Assembly (NCBI GenBank): GCA_019155205.2
Contig: JAHNZQ020003149.1
Coordinates: 457,564 to 521,563 of the forward strand
Origin: Gracilaria vermiculophylla
Lineage: Eukaryota > Rhodophyta > Florideophyceae > Gracilariales > Gracilariaceae
Reading direction: 5' to 3'
DNA length: 64,000 nucleotides
The notes under the pieces: model-generated
Told to the model about the DNA's origin: nothing
The model's input: only the letters and a program-made list of their open reading frames with translations
Databases searched by the model: none
In this document: positions 31,363 through 40,273 of the stretch, piece by piece
How positions within the stretch are numbered: the first letter of the stretch is position 1
Layout of the letters: every line of letters begins with the position of its first letter
Position numbers and translations under genes: made by a program

Positions 31363-32019
31363 ACCTCTAGTGCACTGCAGCTTTCTCAATGTTCCTGAGC
31401 CTAGACGCCAGTGTTGTTAACGTTAACACGACAGTTGAGATCGAATGCTGATCCTTTTCACTGTTGACGATCCGTGCTGCCCATAGCCGCAACCTTTATT
31501 CCATCTTGGCCTGAGCAGATAAAACCGACAAAGAAGCGGTAATTTTGGGAAAAACATCTGCCGGTTCTGACGCACATTGATACAGTTCTCGAGGTACACA
31601 TTGCATATGCTCGCCAATGGTCAAGCAGCAGAATGGTTCATATACCTATTCTCAACATTCAAGATCGGACCTGACTTCAGATAAACCCCAAGGTGTGTGT
31701 CTTTAGGAATATCAATTTTTTGCTGCAACTCTACATCGAACTTAACTCTACAGATTGGTACTGATGCTGTAATAGCCATGGCGATGTTTAAGACGTTTAC
31801 AGGGATAAGGTCAAATGCAGTATATCTCTAGAAACGGGACGTTTGAACTCTTGAGCAGATGTTGGGACACCTACAGAAAGGGCTAATTTCGAAGGCGTTT
31901 AGTCTATATCAGGTTGAGTTGTGTTACAGTTTAGGAGCCCTGTGGTAAAATTTGAGTGCATAATGAGTATTCACATGGTTAAACCTTTTGACTCTACGTA
32001 TGGTATCTAACAAGCGATA
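31363..32019. other. Intergenic region between NAT9 and NOM1
   Basis: 657 bases; holds the NAT9 promoter and the NOM1 3' UTR. No gene or repeat recognised. Confidence 0.45.
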
Positions 32020-34791
32020 TTACTCCGCTTCCAGCAAGACCAGTGCCTGGGAAACAAGCGTTTTCCTATCCTTGAGAATGCTTTGCAACAGATGATGTCT
32101 GATGAAGACCGCAAGCGATAATCGAAAAGCTTTTGCTCCACTCCAATTCTCTGAGGATAGCTTGGAAAAAGGGCCAAGAACGTCGTTCTCCTTTCCATGT
32201 CTTGTGAAAAGAGTGTCAAGTGCACCCTGCACCAACATTCTTTCATGCTCTTTACACTCTTGAAGATCTGGAAATCGCCTTAGAATGCAAAGCGAGAGAG
32301 CCTTGGACGCCCAAAGGTATGCAAGCATTTGAAAGTAGTTTCGTGATTTCCGCTTTGACATCGGAATTCCCTTTTCAGAACCTGAAAGCATTTTGAAGAC
32401 GTCGCAGAAAGCAAATTCAAAAGTAAAGCGACACCGTCGTGAACGTTGGCACATCTTCTCAGCCAGATGGGCGTAAAACGGATTGAATATCTTCTCTGCT
32501 CCACAACAATGAAGAATTACGAGCGCAGTATCTTTGTCGTGACTATTCTTTGTCTCAAATGCACCCATTCTTTCGAGTTTGTCGTAAGAATCAGAAACAT
32601 TCATGCTGCTCATAATTGCTCCAAACAACGCCTTCCGGTATTCTGTGTTCAGGCGTAGCGAGTGCGCCAACGTAGCCAAATCCCGGCTCTCGTCTTCATG
32701 TCCTTCGATCCGGCCTTCTTCCATAGCTTCTCCGTCGGCCGCTGACAAAATCCCATTCTTCTCGGCAACCGAAAGCTCATGTGACTGGTTCCACCACTTC
32801 AGCGACGTGAATTCATCGTCGAGAAGTTCTGCAATAGATGCGGAGAATGGTGTGTCTGGGGCTGTAGCCCAAGCAAATCTTGCTTCTTTGTCTTTGCTGG
32901 AAGATTTTTTGATCTTGTCATTCTTGACATCCTCTATCAAGTCCAGCATAATCTGAAACTTAGCTGAGGACACCTCTGCATGATTATCTGATGCTCTACT
33001 TTGAATAAACTCGATCATGTCCTTGAGACTTGTCGAATCATCCTTTCGTAAAAGTGCTCCAATTTTTCTAAGAAGCAACAAGAGCAACTCGACGCGCGTC
33101 TGCGTCATCGGGTCAGATATTACCCGGACTAAATCATAAACCACTCTCGACGAAACTGCTTTACGTTCGTAAAGAGCACAAACAACGGCTACGTACCCAA
33201 AAACTTCGTTACCAGGACCGTCTTGTTCCACAAGAATATGTGCGCCGGTCTCATCTCGACTCTCTTCTAATGACACTATTATTCTCCGAACAGTCAAAAC
33301 AAGAAATGTAGCAAGTATAAGCCCATCAACTTGCTTTCCCAAATGCGAAGCTATTGCTGCATGTGACAGCACATAGGGATTAACATAGCCAACTCCAGAG
33401 CCATCTCTGACTGAGTCCAACGCGGCGTTGGCATACAAATTTGACAGTTCCTGTCGAGAAAGTTGGTGTTCCTTGCTTCTGAATATTTGAGAGATGTCAT
33501 GTGCAACTCCGCTGGCATTAGCATCGGCAACTCGATTAAGAAGACCTCTCACTCGTCGTTTCGCTCCCTCTGAAGTTGCTCCGTTGCGTTTCCTCATGCT
33601 CGGTGGTACATACTTCACAAGAGTTTTTGCTTGTTTTCTTTCCCTAGAATCTCGATTGACGTGGTCAGAACTGCTTTTCACATTCACCTCGCCTCCGTAC
33701 ACTGAACAGGCTCCGTGTTGACTGCCGTATTGGCTGCCATGGTCTGATCCCGTCTGCTGTTTGTCGTCCACATCACCTTCACGTTCACCATTTTGATTTG
33801 TCGCGCTAGAACTGAAGCTGGACTGGTTTTCTTCGCTTTCACTTTCACTTTTCGAAATTGCGTCTAGTTTCACGTTGGTAGAAACCTCTGGAATAGAGCT
33901 AGCGGCCACCTTGGTACTAGCGATTTTGCGAACTTTTCGTGAAACACCATCATCTATTTCAGAAGGTGCCTCATCGCTCTCCCCTTCGCCGAAATAATGA
34001 GTTTCGTCATGATGCGCTCCATTTGCGGAGAGCCTGTTTCTCTGCTTGAGAGTTTTGTCGCATACTTCAATGAGACCCACCAAGTCATCTTCGCCGTCTT
34101 CAAATACGTCAGCGTATTCAAAACTATCACCGCGAGCGTTCTTTTGTCTTCGAAGACGATCGATCCCCAATAATTTTTCTAGGCGTTGAATTTCACGCTC
34201 ATCCGGATTATCTTCTGTTTTGCTATTCAGTTCCTGTACATTTTCTGCATCGTTCGAAGGATTACTCGGAGTCTTTATCTTCTTGCGACTATGATCCATG
34301 CCCGACTTGCTGTTAATAGAAAGTGATTTCTTTCCTGAAAAGTCATTTTCGCTACGCTCTTGCTGCAGCAGTTCAGGTGCGTCAGTCGACTTCTTGTCGC
34401 TTTCAACTTGCGGGGAGGTAGTAGACTCTGGCCGCTGTTTTTTAGCTGATGAGAAGTCGGCAACGTCCGAGAGGGACCGCTTGCGCTCCGTGTTTGGCTT
34501 GGCAGATTCTTTGGAACTCAATAGCTGTTGCGTATGCGTGTGAGCCTTACGCCTTTCCTTCCATTTTGTTCTGGCCTGGAGGGACGCTTCCTTCCGCTCC
34601 TGGCGCTTTCTTTTTCTTTCTTCTCTTCGTGACACGTGCTTCTCATCTGCAGCCTTTGGAACACGCTTGTTCTCAAGACCAGGTGAAATTTCGTCGAGCA
34701 ATTTGGATGGGAGAGAAGTTTGCGGATCATGCGTGTCGCGAGTGCGTTTCTTCGGCCTTCGGGCCGGCATCCTGGCAAATGTAGGGGACAT
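32020..34791 (-). CDS. NOM1: NOM1/SGD1 nucleolar protein, MIF4G and MA3 domains
   Basis: Nucleolar factor for 18S rRNA processing that works with the helicase eIF4A3-like/FAL1. 923 residues from the ATG at 34791. The N-terminal 380 residues are charged and disordered, with many Lys/Arg/Glu clusters and likely nuclear signals (MPARRPKKRTRD; KRKRQERKE). A MIF4G domain follows from about residue 410 (KRRVRGLLNRVADANASGVA... LYERKAVSSRVVYDLVRVIS... LLLLLRKIGALLRKDD). An MA3 domain lies near residues 720-850 (NTEYRKALFGAIMSSMNVSD; RFTFEFAFCDVFKMLSG). This order is that of NOM1/SGD1. Full length. Confidence 0.93.
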   Translation of the reverse strand: MSPTFARMPARRPKKRTRDTHDPQTSLPSKLLDEISPGLENKRVPKAADEKHVSRREERKRKRQERKEASLQARTKWKERRKAHTHTQQLLSSKESAKPNTERKRSLSDVADFSSAKKQRPESTTSPQVESDKKSTDAPELLQQERSENDFSGKKSLSINSKSGMDHSRKKIKTPSNPSNDAENVQELNSKTEDNPDEREIQRLEKLLGIDRLRRQKNARGDSFEYADVFEDGEDDLVGLIEVCDKTLKQRNRLSANGAHHDETHYFGEGESDEAPSEIDDGVSRKVRKIASTKVAASSIPEVSTNVKLDAISKSESESEENQSSFSSSATNQNGEREGDVDDKQQTGSDHGSQYGSQHGACSVYGGEVNVKSSSDHVNRDSRERKQAKTLVKYVPPSMRKRNGATSEGAKRRVRGLLNRVADANASGVAHDISQIFRSKEHQLSRQELSNLYANAALDSVRDGSGVGYVNPYVLSHAAIASHLGKQVDGLILATFLVLTVRRIIVSLEESRDETGAHILVEQDGPGNEVFGYVAVVCALYERKAVSSRVVYDLVRVISDPMTQTRVELLLLLLRKIGALLRKDDSTSLKDMIEFIQSRASDNHAEVSSAKFQIMLDLIEDVKNDKIKKSSSKDKEARFAWATAPDTPFSASIAELLDDEFTSLKWWNQSHELSVAEKNGILSAADGEAMEEGRIEGHEDESRDLATLAHSLRLNTEYRKALFGAIMSSMNVSDSYDKLERMGAFETKNSHDKDTALVILHCCGAEKIFNPFYAHLAEKMCQRSRRCRFTFEFAFCDVFKMLSGSEKGIPMSKRKSRNYFQMLAYLWASKALSLCILRRFPDLQECKEHERMLVQGALDTLFTRHGKENDVLGPFSKLSSENWSGAKAFRLSLAVFIRHHLLQSILKDRKTLVSQALVLLEAE

Positions 34792-35413
34792 ACACGCGGA
34801 AGGGACGTGTTGGCCCTAGCCGTTAGAGTTCTCGTAACACAATTTCTTAGCTGATGTGTCGAATCGCGAGCGTGAACTTTGCGCCTGGAGCAAGTTTGAC
34901 GCGACGGGTGAGGCCACGATCCTGGCTATGATATAGCGTTCACCTCGAGGAAGTCTGGGTGCGTATCGAAATCAAAGGTGAGTGGATGGAGCTGTGAAAT
35001 AGTTGTGACAAGCGTCATGAGTTGACTCATCGCCAATAATCCCCGCCCTTGTTTAAGAGGGGCTCGACGTCAATGGCCAATGGGAAGCTTGTCGGGAAAC
35101 GTAGAGCTCCTTAATAGCGGCGTCGATGTGCTTATCCACCCAAGTCGCCCCTTTGACTTGGCACAAGGTCGCATGATTTACAGTTTGAGACCGAAATCTT
35201 TCGCAATTGGATCAAATTTCCACACTGAAAACACTCGCGCTGCGCTGATCCTGATATTTGCCCGGAAAGCTTTATTTCGCAATGTGTAAGGTCCTAAGAA
35301 CCAACGGCCAAGCTCTATCAATCTTCTTTCCCACCCTAGCTAGCGCCATCACTCCTCAGGTTATTTCCAGAGGCATTGGCTGACGACTCTAGTTCGCAGC
35401 CAGGCCGTTTAAC
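34792..35413. promoter_or_regulatory. Divergent promoter region of NOM1 and PPOX
   Basis: 622 bases between head-to-head starts. A possible 3' splice site (TTCGCAG, 35393-35399) sits just before the PPOX ATG, so an upstream PPOX exon here is possible. No other feature. Confidence 0.35.
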
Positions 35414-36853
35414 ATGAAAAACGAACGCAAACCCCGTCGCGTAGCTGTGCTTGGCGGGGGTCCGGCAGGTTTGTCTGCAACCTATCGTCTTGCATGCGAT
35501 GATACCCCAATCGAAGTCGATCTCTACGAGGAATCGACGCGATTTGGAGGCGCGGTGACCTCAGTTAAGGGAGGTGGCTTTATCTACGAGATGGGCCCCA
35601 ACTCCATGAATGCGAAACACCAGCAAGTAGCAGATCTAATATATGATAAGTTAAATCTTTCCCCTCACGTTTTGAAGCGTAATGCCGCCGCAAAGAACTA
35701 CTTTGTCGTAAGAAATGGGCAGATGATCCCCATGCCGAGATCTCCCTTTCAGTTTTGCACCACAAAGATGCTGTCCTGGAGGGCAAAGCTCAGGATTCTG
35801 GTCGAACCCTTCATACCAAAAGCCCCAGAAACCAATGCCGATCGCGAAAGCGTTGGCGATTTCTTTCGCAGGCGATTTGGATCCGAATTCGTGGATTACG
35901 TCGTAGATCCCGCTTTGGCTGGAATATATTCTACTAACCCCACTGGCCTGTCAATGAAACACGCGCTGAAAAGAGTGTGGGAGATTGAAAGAAGGAAAGG
36001 GTCTGTCATCGGAGGCTTTCTTCGTGGGGGTGTCAAGAGCGATGTGGATCCACGTTTTCAAATGTACTCCGGCAAACAACTGCGTGAGAGTTTCAGTTAT
36101 GACAGCGGTATGCAAGCTCTCACGACTAGACTGGTCGAGAACATCGAAAAACTGAACAAACGGGGGAAGCTGTACAGAAACGTCAAGGTGCGAAGCGTGA
36201 GTCAAGACCCTCGCGGTGCCTGGCGTATTAATGGACGCGGGAGGTACGATGCTGTTATTTCCACTATTCCAGCGTACACCTTGGAAGATGTCGAGTCCAA
36301 CGTGGAGGCCGTTCGCAATGGTTTTAAGAAGCTTGCAAAACGTGTTGAATACGCTCCGGTATCTGTCACTGTACTTGGATTCGACAAGAGCCAAATAAGC
36401 TCTCGTTTAGATGGGTATGGAGTACTAGTACCTACCAAGGAACAAAGAAAACTGTTGGGTATCAACTTCACATCATCCAATTACCCCTCTCGCGCTGAAG
36501 ATCCGAATAAAGTATACCTCACCGTATACCTCGGGGGCAGCAGAACCCCAGACATTGTTTCCCTACCTTCCGATGAGATAGTTGAGACAGCTACGAAAGA
36601 AGTACAGCAAGTGCTTGGAGTAACGGGAAGGCCATTTCATTATGAGGTAAAGAACTGGCCAAAAGGCATTCCACAGTACCGTCCTGGATATGATTCTGCG
36701 CTCGATACTATGGCTCAAGTGGAAAGAAGAGCTCCTGGTCTCGTACTGGGTGGAAACTATCGGGATGGAGTAGGGTTGCCGGACGCATTGCTATCTGGAC
36801 TAAAATCTGCTGAGCGTGTTATCGAGTATCTGCAGGTAACAATGCCCAAATGA
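35414..36853 (+). CDS. PPOX: Protoporphyrinogen IX oxidase, HemY type
   Basis: Oxidises protoporphyrinogen IX to protoporphyrin IX, the last step shared by haem and chlorophyll synthesis. 479 residues. An FAD dinucleotide motif begins at residue 11 (VAVLGGGPAGLSATYRLA), followed by FGGAVTSVKGGGFIYEMGPNS, the membrane/substrate segment, FVDYVVDPALAGIYSTNPTGLSMKHALKRVW, and the C-terminal FAD motif LVLGGNYRDGVGLPDALLSG. The visible start leaves only 10 residues before the FAD loop, so no plastid or mitochondrial presequence is seen. In-frame TAG at 35390 closes the frame upstream. An unseen 5' exon is possible. Enzyme identity is firm, location is open. Confidence 0.94.
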   Translation: MKNERKPRRVAVLGGGPAGLSATYRLACDDTPIEVDLYEESTRFGGAVTSVKGGGFIYEMGPNSMNAKHQQVADLIYDKLNLSPHVLKRNAAAKNYFVVRNGQMIPMPRSPFQFCTTKMLSWRAKLRILVEPFIPKAPETNADRESVGDFFRRRFGSEFVDYVVDPALAGIYSTNPTGLSMKHALKRVWEIERRKGSVIGGFLRGGVKSDVDPRFQMYSGKQLRESFSYDSGMQALTTRLVENIEKLNKRGKLYRNVKVRSVSQDPRGAWRINGRGRYDAVISTIPAYTLEDVESNVEAVRNGFKKLAKRVEYAPVSVTVLGFDKSQISSRLDGYGVLVPTKEQRKLLGINFTSSNYPSRAEDPNKVYLTVYLGGSRTPDIVSLPSDEIVETATKEVQQVLGVTGRPFHYEVKNWPKGIPQYRPGYDSALDTMAQVERRAPGLVLGGNYRDGVGLPDALLSGLKSAERVIEYLQVTMPK

Positions 36854-37212
36854 CCAATGCCCCCTCCAAGGCATCCCAGACTCTTGATTGTCGTACCACT
36901 TGCAAAGGACAGCTACAGAAGCATAGAAATCCAGGAAGTTCAGATAAGACAAACGAAAACAACAAAAACATACCTAGATCAATTTTACACACTCCTTAAT
37001 AGTTCTCGCTCGTTGAGCTCGTGCTTAAGGTCATTTTATCCCTTTCATCCTCGCAAGGTTCATTGTATCTTTCCCATCCTCCCAAGGTTCAGCTTTACAA
37101 TAAGCCTGCGCAATTTCTCGTGAATAGCTCAGAGCCACATTCAAACCAAAATTCACTAAGTTATTTGGCTCCAAACAAATCGTTCAGCATGACATGGTAT
37201 TCGCTTCATAGT
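36854..37212. other. Convergent 3' spacer of PPOX and REXO4
   Basis: 359 bases, AT-leaning, no gene. A near-duplicate short word pair (CCTCGCAAGGTTCA and CCTCCCAAGGTTCA, about 37050 and 37080) is visible but weak. Confidence 0.4.
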
Positions 37213-38121
37213 TCAAATGGGCGGCGTGTGCTCAGCAGAAACCGCTTTAGTTTTTCCTTTCTTCAGACTCGATTCCCAAGTTTTCCGATGTCGCTTGTAC
37301 AACGCAAGCGCGGCACGCGCATCCTCACAGGAATCATGTTCGCTCTTTTGGAATGTATCCACGCCAAGCACCTCGGCAACAACGATGCTTAGCTTTGGTC
37401 CAACCCCAGAACGACGACCTTGCGTTCTCCAAAGTTTTTTGAAAAAGATAGACGTGTCTCGAACATCCTGCCAAGGATGAGATATTCGTAGAACTCTCAA
37501 ATCATTCTTCAAAGCGTGACCTACCACAATTCTGCCTCTTAGTATGTCGCCTACCGCCTTCTGTGCTTCGTACGGTTCTACTGCCTTTGGCGAGCTTGGG
37601 GCAACATCCTCTGGCTGCACCCCTGACCATTTCGTTCTGTAATCAGTAACTTGCTCTCTTACCTTGACAAATGTATCGTACAACACATCCCCAGAATAAT
37701 TCACCACGGACACACGAGCCAGCGCATTTTGTTTTCCACCTGGTCCAACGCCAACCATTTCGCAGTCCAGAGCAACAACCTCAGTCGCTTGGTTGGTTTT
37801 GAGGACGGGTCTATTCATGAATGAGCTGACCTGAGAAGCATCTTGCAATGATGATGATGGAGCATCCTTATCTTCCGTTTCCTTCACAATTCTTTTTTTC
37901 TTGGTATTGCGAAGAGCAGTCTTTGGAAGCGTCTTTTGCAGCTGTTTCCAGTTTGAGCTCACTCTCTTTCGCTTCTTAGCGTCAGTCCGTTTGATGCGTT
38001 TTGAGGGCTCTTCTGTTTTCAATGTCTTGAGGTCAGATCCGTCCCCCTCAGTTGTAGCAGTACCTAGCTTTTTTTCGTTCCGAAGTGATGCTAACACGGC
38101 CTCACGAACAAAATCTTGCAT
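37213..38121 (-). CDS. REXO4: REXO4/Rex4-like 3'-5' exonuclease (DEDDh)
   Basis: RNA exonuclease of the nucleolus linked to rRNA (ITS1) processing. 302 residues. A basic N-terminal third has nuclear signals (KRIKRTDAKKRKRV). The DEDDh nuclease begins near residue 113: VVALDCEMVGVGPGG (Exo I, Asp and Glu), ARVSVVNYSGDVLYDTFV, VVGHALKNDLRVLRI (Exo II, GHxxxxDL), and HDSCEDARAALALYKRH (Exo III, HDSxxDA). All four acidic residues and the His are present. It shares a 622-base head-to-head region with RPS18. Confidence 0.95.
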   Translation of the reverse strand: MQDFVREAVLASLRNEKKLGTATTEGDGSDLKTLKTEEPSKRIKRTDAKKRKRVSSNWKQLQKTLPKTALRNTKKKRIVKETEDKDAPSSSLQDASQVSSFMNRPVLKTNQATEVVALDCEMVGVGPGGKQNALARVSVVNYSGDVLYDTFVKVREQVTDYRTKWSGVQPEDVAPSSPKAVEPYEAQKAVGDILRGRIVVGHALKNDLRVLRISHPWQDVRDTSIFFKKLWRTQGRRSGVGPKLSIVVAEVLGVDTFQKSEHDSCEDARAALALYKRHRKTWESSLKKGKTKAVSAEHTPPI

Positions 38122-38743
38122 TCTGGCTTCAGCTTTCTTTGATTACCCGGTCCCGACCAAAACGATTTGGTCTCTTGTGAACGTAGATTAATGCAACTAA
38201 TAACCAGATTCGGGAATAAACGCTTAAATGAAACAAGACTCAATGACCCAAGAGAGAAAGGAAAAAGGCATAAGAGAATCAGAGGATGAATTTTCTAACA
38301 CTTGACGCCAAAAAATTGTTACAAAGCGAACATTTTTGCATCAGAAATCCGTTCTCTTGTATGTTAAAAATGTTCTTTTTCACGTCAATGGCAAGCCCGG
38401 AGCAAGAACACTCACGTTGGTATTACCCGTAAATGACCGACGTGCTTCTGCTTTCGAAAGAGATCTCATGGAAAACAGAAACGATCTAAAGATCATGCGC
38501 GGAAGCCAAAATTGGCAATCGTTAACACTGGATTTTCACAATACACGTACTACATGGATACGTGTAATAGCTGTTTTATCCTTTGTACTACCGCCGGCGC
38601 CCGCCTGTGGCGCGGATATGGATCGACTATGGCTCCGTGGACCGAGCTTTGCTTTCGTCGATAGTAACTTCAACGATCGCACAGCCCACATTCCCCCATA
38701 AAGCAAGCTCAACGGGGTTGAGGACGATAATATTTCAGAAAAG
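38122..38743. promoter_or_regulatory. Head-to-head promoter region of REXO4 and RPS18
   Basis: 622 bases between a ribosome-biogenesis gene and a ribosomal-protein gene, so joint control is plausible. No known RRPE or PAC word was found by eye. GATAATATTTCAG immediately before the RPS18 ATG resembles a 3' splice site, so a 5' UTR intron is possible. Confidence 0.4.
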
Positions 38744-39208
38744 ATGGCTGTGATCATGGAAGGTGAGGATTTTCAGCATATCCTTCGTGTGCTGAATACC
38801 AACATCGATGGTAGACAGAAGGTCATGTACGCCCTCACCTCGATCAAGGGTGTCGGTCGCCGCTTTTCTAACCTTGTCCTGAAGAAGGCTGATATCGATC
38901 TCACAAAGCGTGCCGGATCCCTTACCAATGAAGAAATCGATCGTATCGTTACTATCATTCAAAGCCCTCGCCAGTTTAAGATTCCGGACTATTTCCTGAA
39001 CAGGCAACGCGATTTTAAAGATGGAAAGACTTCACAACTTATAGCGAATCAACTAGACTTCAAAATGAGGGAAGATTTGGATCGCTTGCGAAAGATTCGT
39101 TCTCACCGCGGTATGCGACACTACTTTGGTCTTCGCGTCCGTGGTCAGCACACAAAGACCACTGGTCGCCGTGGACGTACTGTGGGTGTATCTAAGAAGA
39201 AGGCGTAA
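38744..39208 (+). CDS. RPS18: 40S ribosomal protein S18 (uS13)
   Basis: 154 residues from the ATG at 38744. It is the small-subunit head protein that contacts the P-site tRNA and forms bridges to the large subunit. The sequence is nearly diagnostic from end to end: [52 protein letters not shown], and the C-terminal basic segment with [20 protein letters not shown] and [14 protein letters not shown]. The length is that of other eukaryotes (152-154). No intron in the coding part. Confidence 0.99.
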   Translation: MAVIMEGEDFQHILRVLNTNIDGRQKVMYALTSIKGVGRRFSNLVLKKADIDLTKRAGSLTNEEIDRIVTIIQSPRQFKIPDYFLNRQRDFKDGKTSQLIANQLDFKMREDLDRLRKIRSHRGMRHYFGLRVRGQHTKTTGRRGRTVGVSKKKA

Positions 39209-39367
39209 GAGAGAGATTCTCAGTATGTAGCCAGTGTGTGCCTGCGGTTTGCGTTAGAATGGGCAGAAGTTTACAATGAATGCTTTGAAGAGCGTTTGCG
39301 ATTGGTTTCCGCGTTTAGTCAATGTCGCGATTGCAGCACGAAGAATCTCACATGGTTCCCTAAACCG

Positions 39368-40273
39368 CTACCTGTCCTCGCTGAGGGAGGTAATCCATGC
39401 CTGAGTTTCCGTTAGCTGTTCGAACGTTGAGTCGGGGTCGTAAAGAGCAAAACCGCAGTTTTTCATCCATGATGCTACATCTGAATCCGATTTGTCATCC
39501 TTCGTTTGTGGCTCAAGCCACTTTCGAATCATTTTAACGTGTAGTTCTTTGCATCCATCTATTTCACTAACTCTGCCGTATACAGCGTGCAGATTTATGC
39601 GCCTCACGCCAAGCTCTCTGGCGTACGCAGCGAAATACCTTATCATTTTTTTTGTGTCCTTTTCAATGATGTAGGGCATCACCTTGGTTCTCCAATAGGG
39701 GACTAGATTCTTACCCCGAACCATTATCTTACTCGGAACAAGGGCCGGAGATTCCGTTTCGAACCAGAGATAAGCAAGGCTCCACTTGATGAACTGCAAT
39801 CCGAGAAATAGGGCTCTCGGTACCCCAATGCGTTTGTTCCGACTGCCAAAATCGTAGACATAACAGTCTCGTCCACATGCCAATGCAAACAACAACTCAT
39901 TGTCTACCTGTGCCAGCACCTTGTTATATGCTGCTCTTTCACAGAGGGAGCTTTGGATTCGTGTGAATCGCACATTTTCGTCCGCAATTAAGATATGAAG
40001 CTTTGACAAAGCTTCGATTCCATTTGTAAGATTTATGAAGTGGAGAGGTGCTAAGTTTAGCGGATAGTTTTGGTTTTGCGAATACTTGATCTTGAGTGGA
40101 TGTGACTCGATATAATTCCTCCGCGATTTCCCCGCACAACAGAGGAAGACGTTAGGCTTTCGTTTGGGAAGTCGATTGTTGTCAGAAGCAAGGAATTGCA
40201 GTGCCTTTCTTCTGCCAACGATTTCCCTCGTCCACGGTGCAACGAGAAATGCATGTCTCACATTGCGCGCCAT
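39368..40273 (-). CDS. Conserved protein of unknown function, probably plastid
   Basis: 301 residues from the ATG at 40273. The first 60 or so residues are basic with few acids and could be a transit peptide. The body contains PLHFINLTNGIEALSKL, then FTRIQSSLCERAAYNKVL, then a motif VYDFGSRNKRIGVPRALFLG followed by a hydrophobic LQFIKWSLAYLWFE. From memory, cyanobacterial and plastid conserved hypothetical proteins share the NLTNGIEA...RxQSTxCE...YDxGxxxxPRAxxxGLxxIxxxL layout; I could not check this. The C-terminal third is helical and basic. No enzymatic motif is seen. It lies 159 bases from the RPS18 3' end, convergent. Confidence 0.55.
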   Translation of the reverse strand: MARNVRHAFLVAPWTREIVGRRKALQFLASDNNRLPKRKPNVFLCCAGKSRRNYIESHPLKIKYSQNQNYPLNLAPLHFINLTNGIEALSKLHILIADENVRFTRIQSSLCERAAYNKVLAQVDNELLFALACGRDCYVYDFGSRNKRIGVPRALFLGLQFIKWSLAYLWFETESPALVPSKIMVRGKNLVPYWRTKVMPYIIEKDTKKMIRYFAAYARELGVRRINLHAVYGRVSEIDGCKELHVKMIRKWLEPQTKDDKSDSDVASWMKNCGFALYDPDSTFEQLTETQAWITSLSEDR

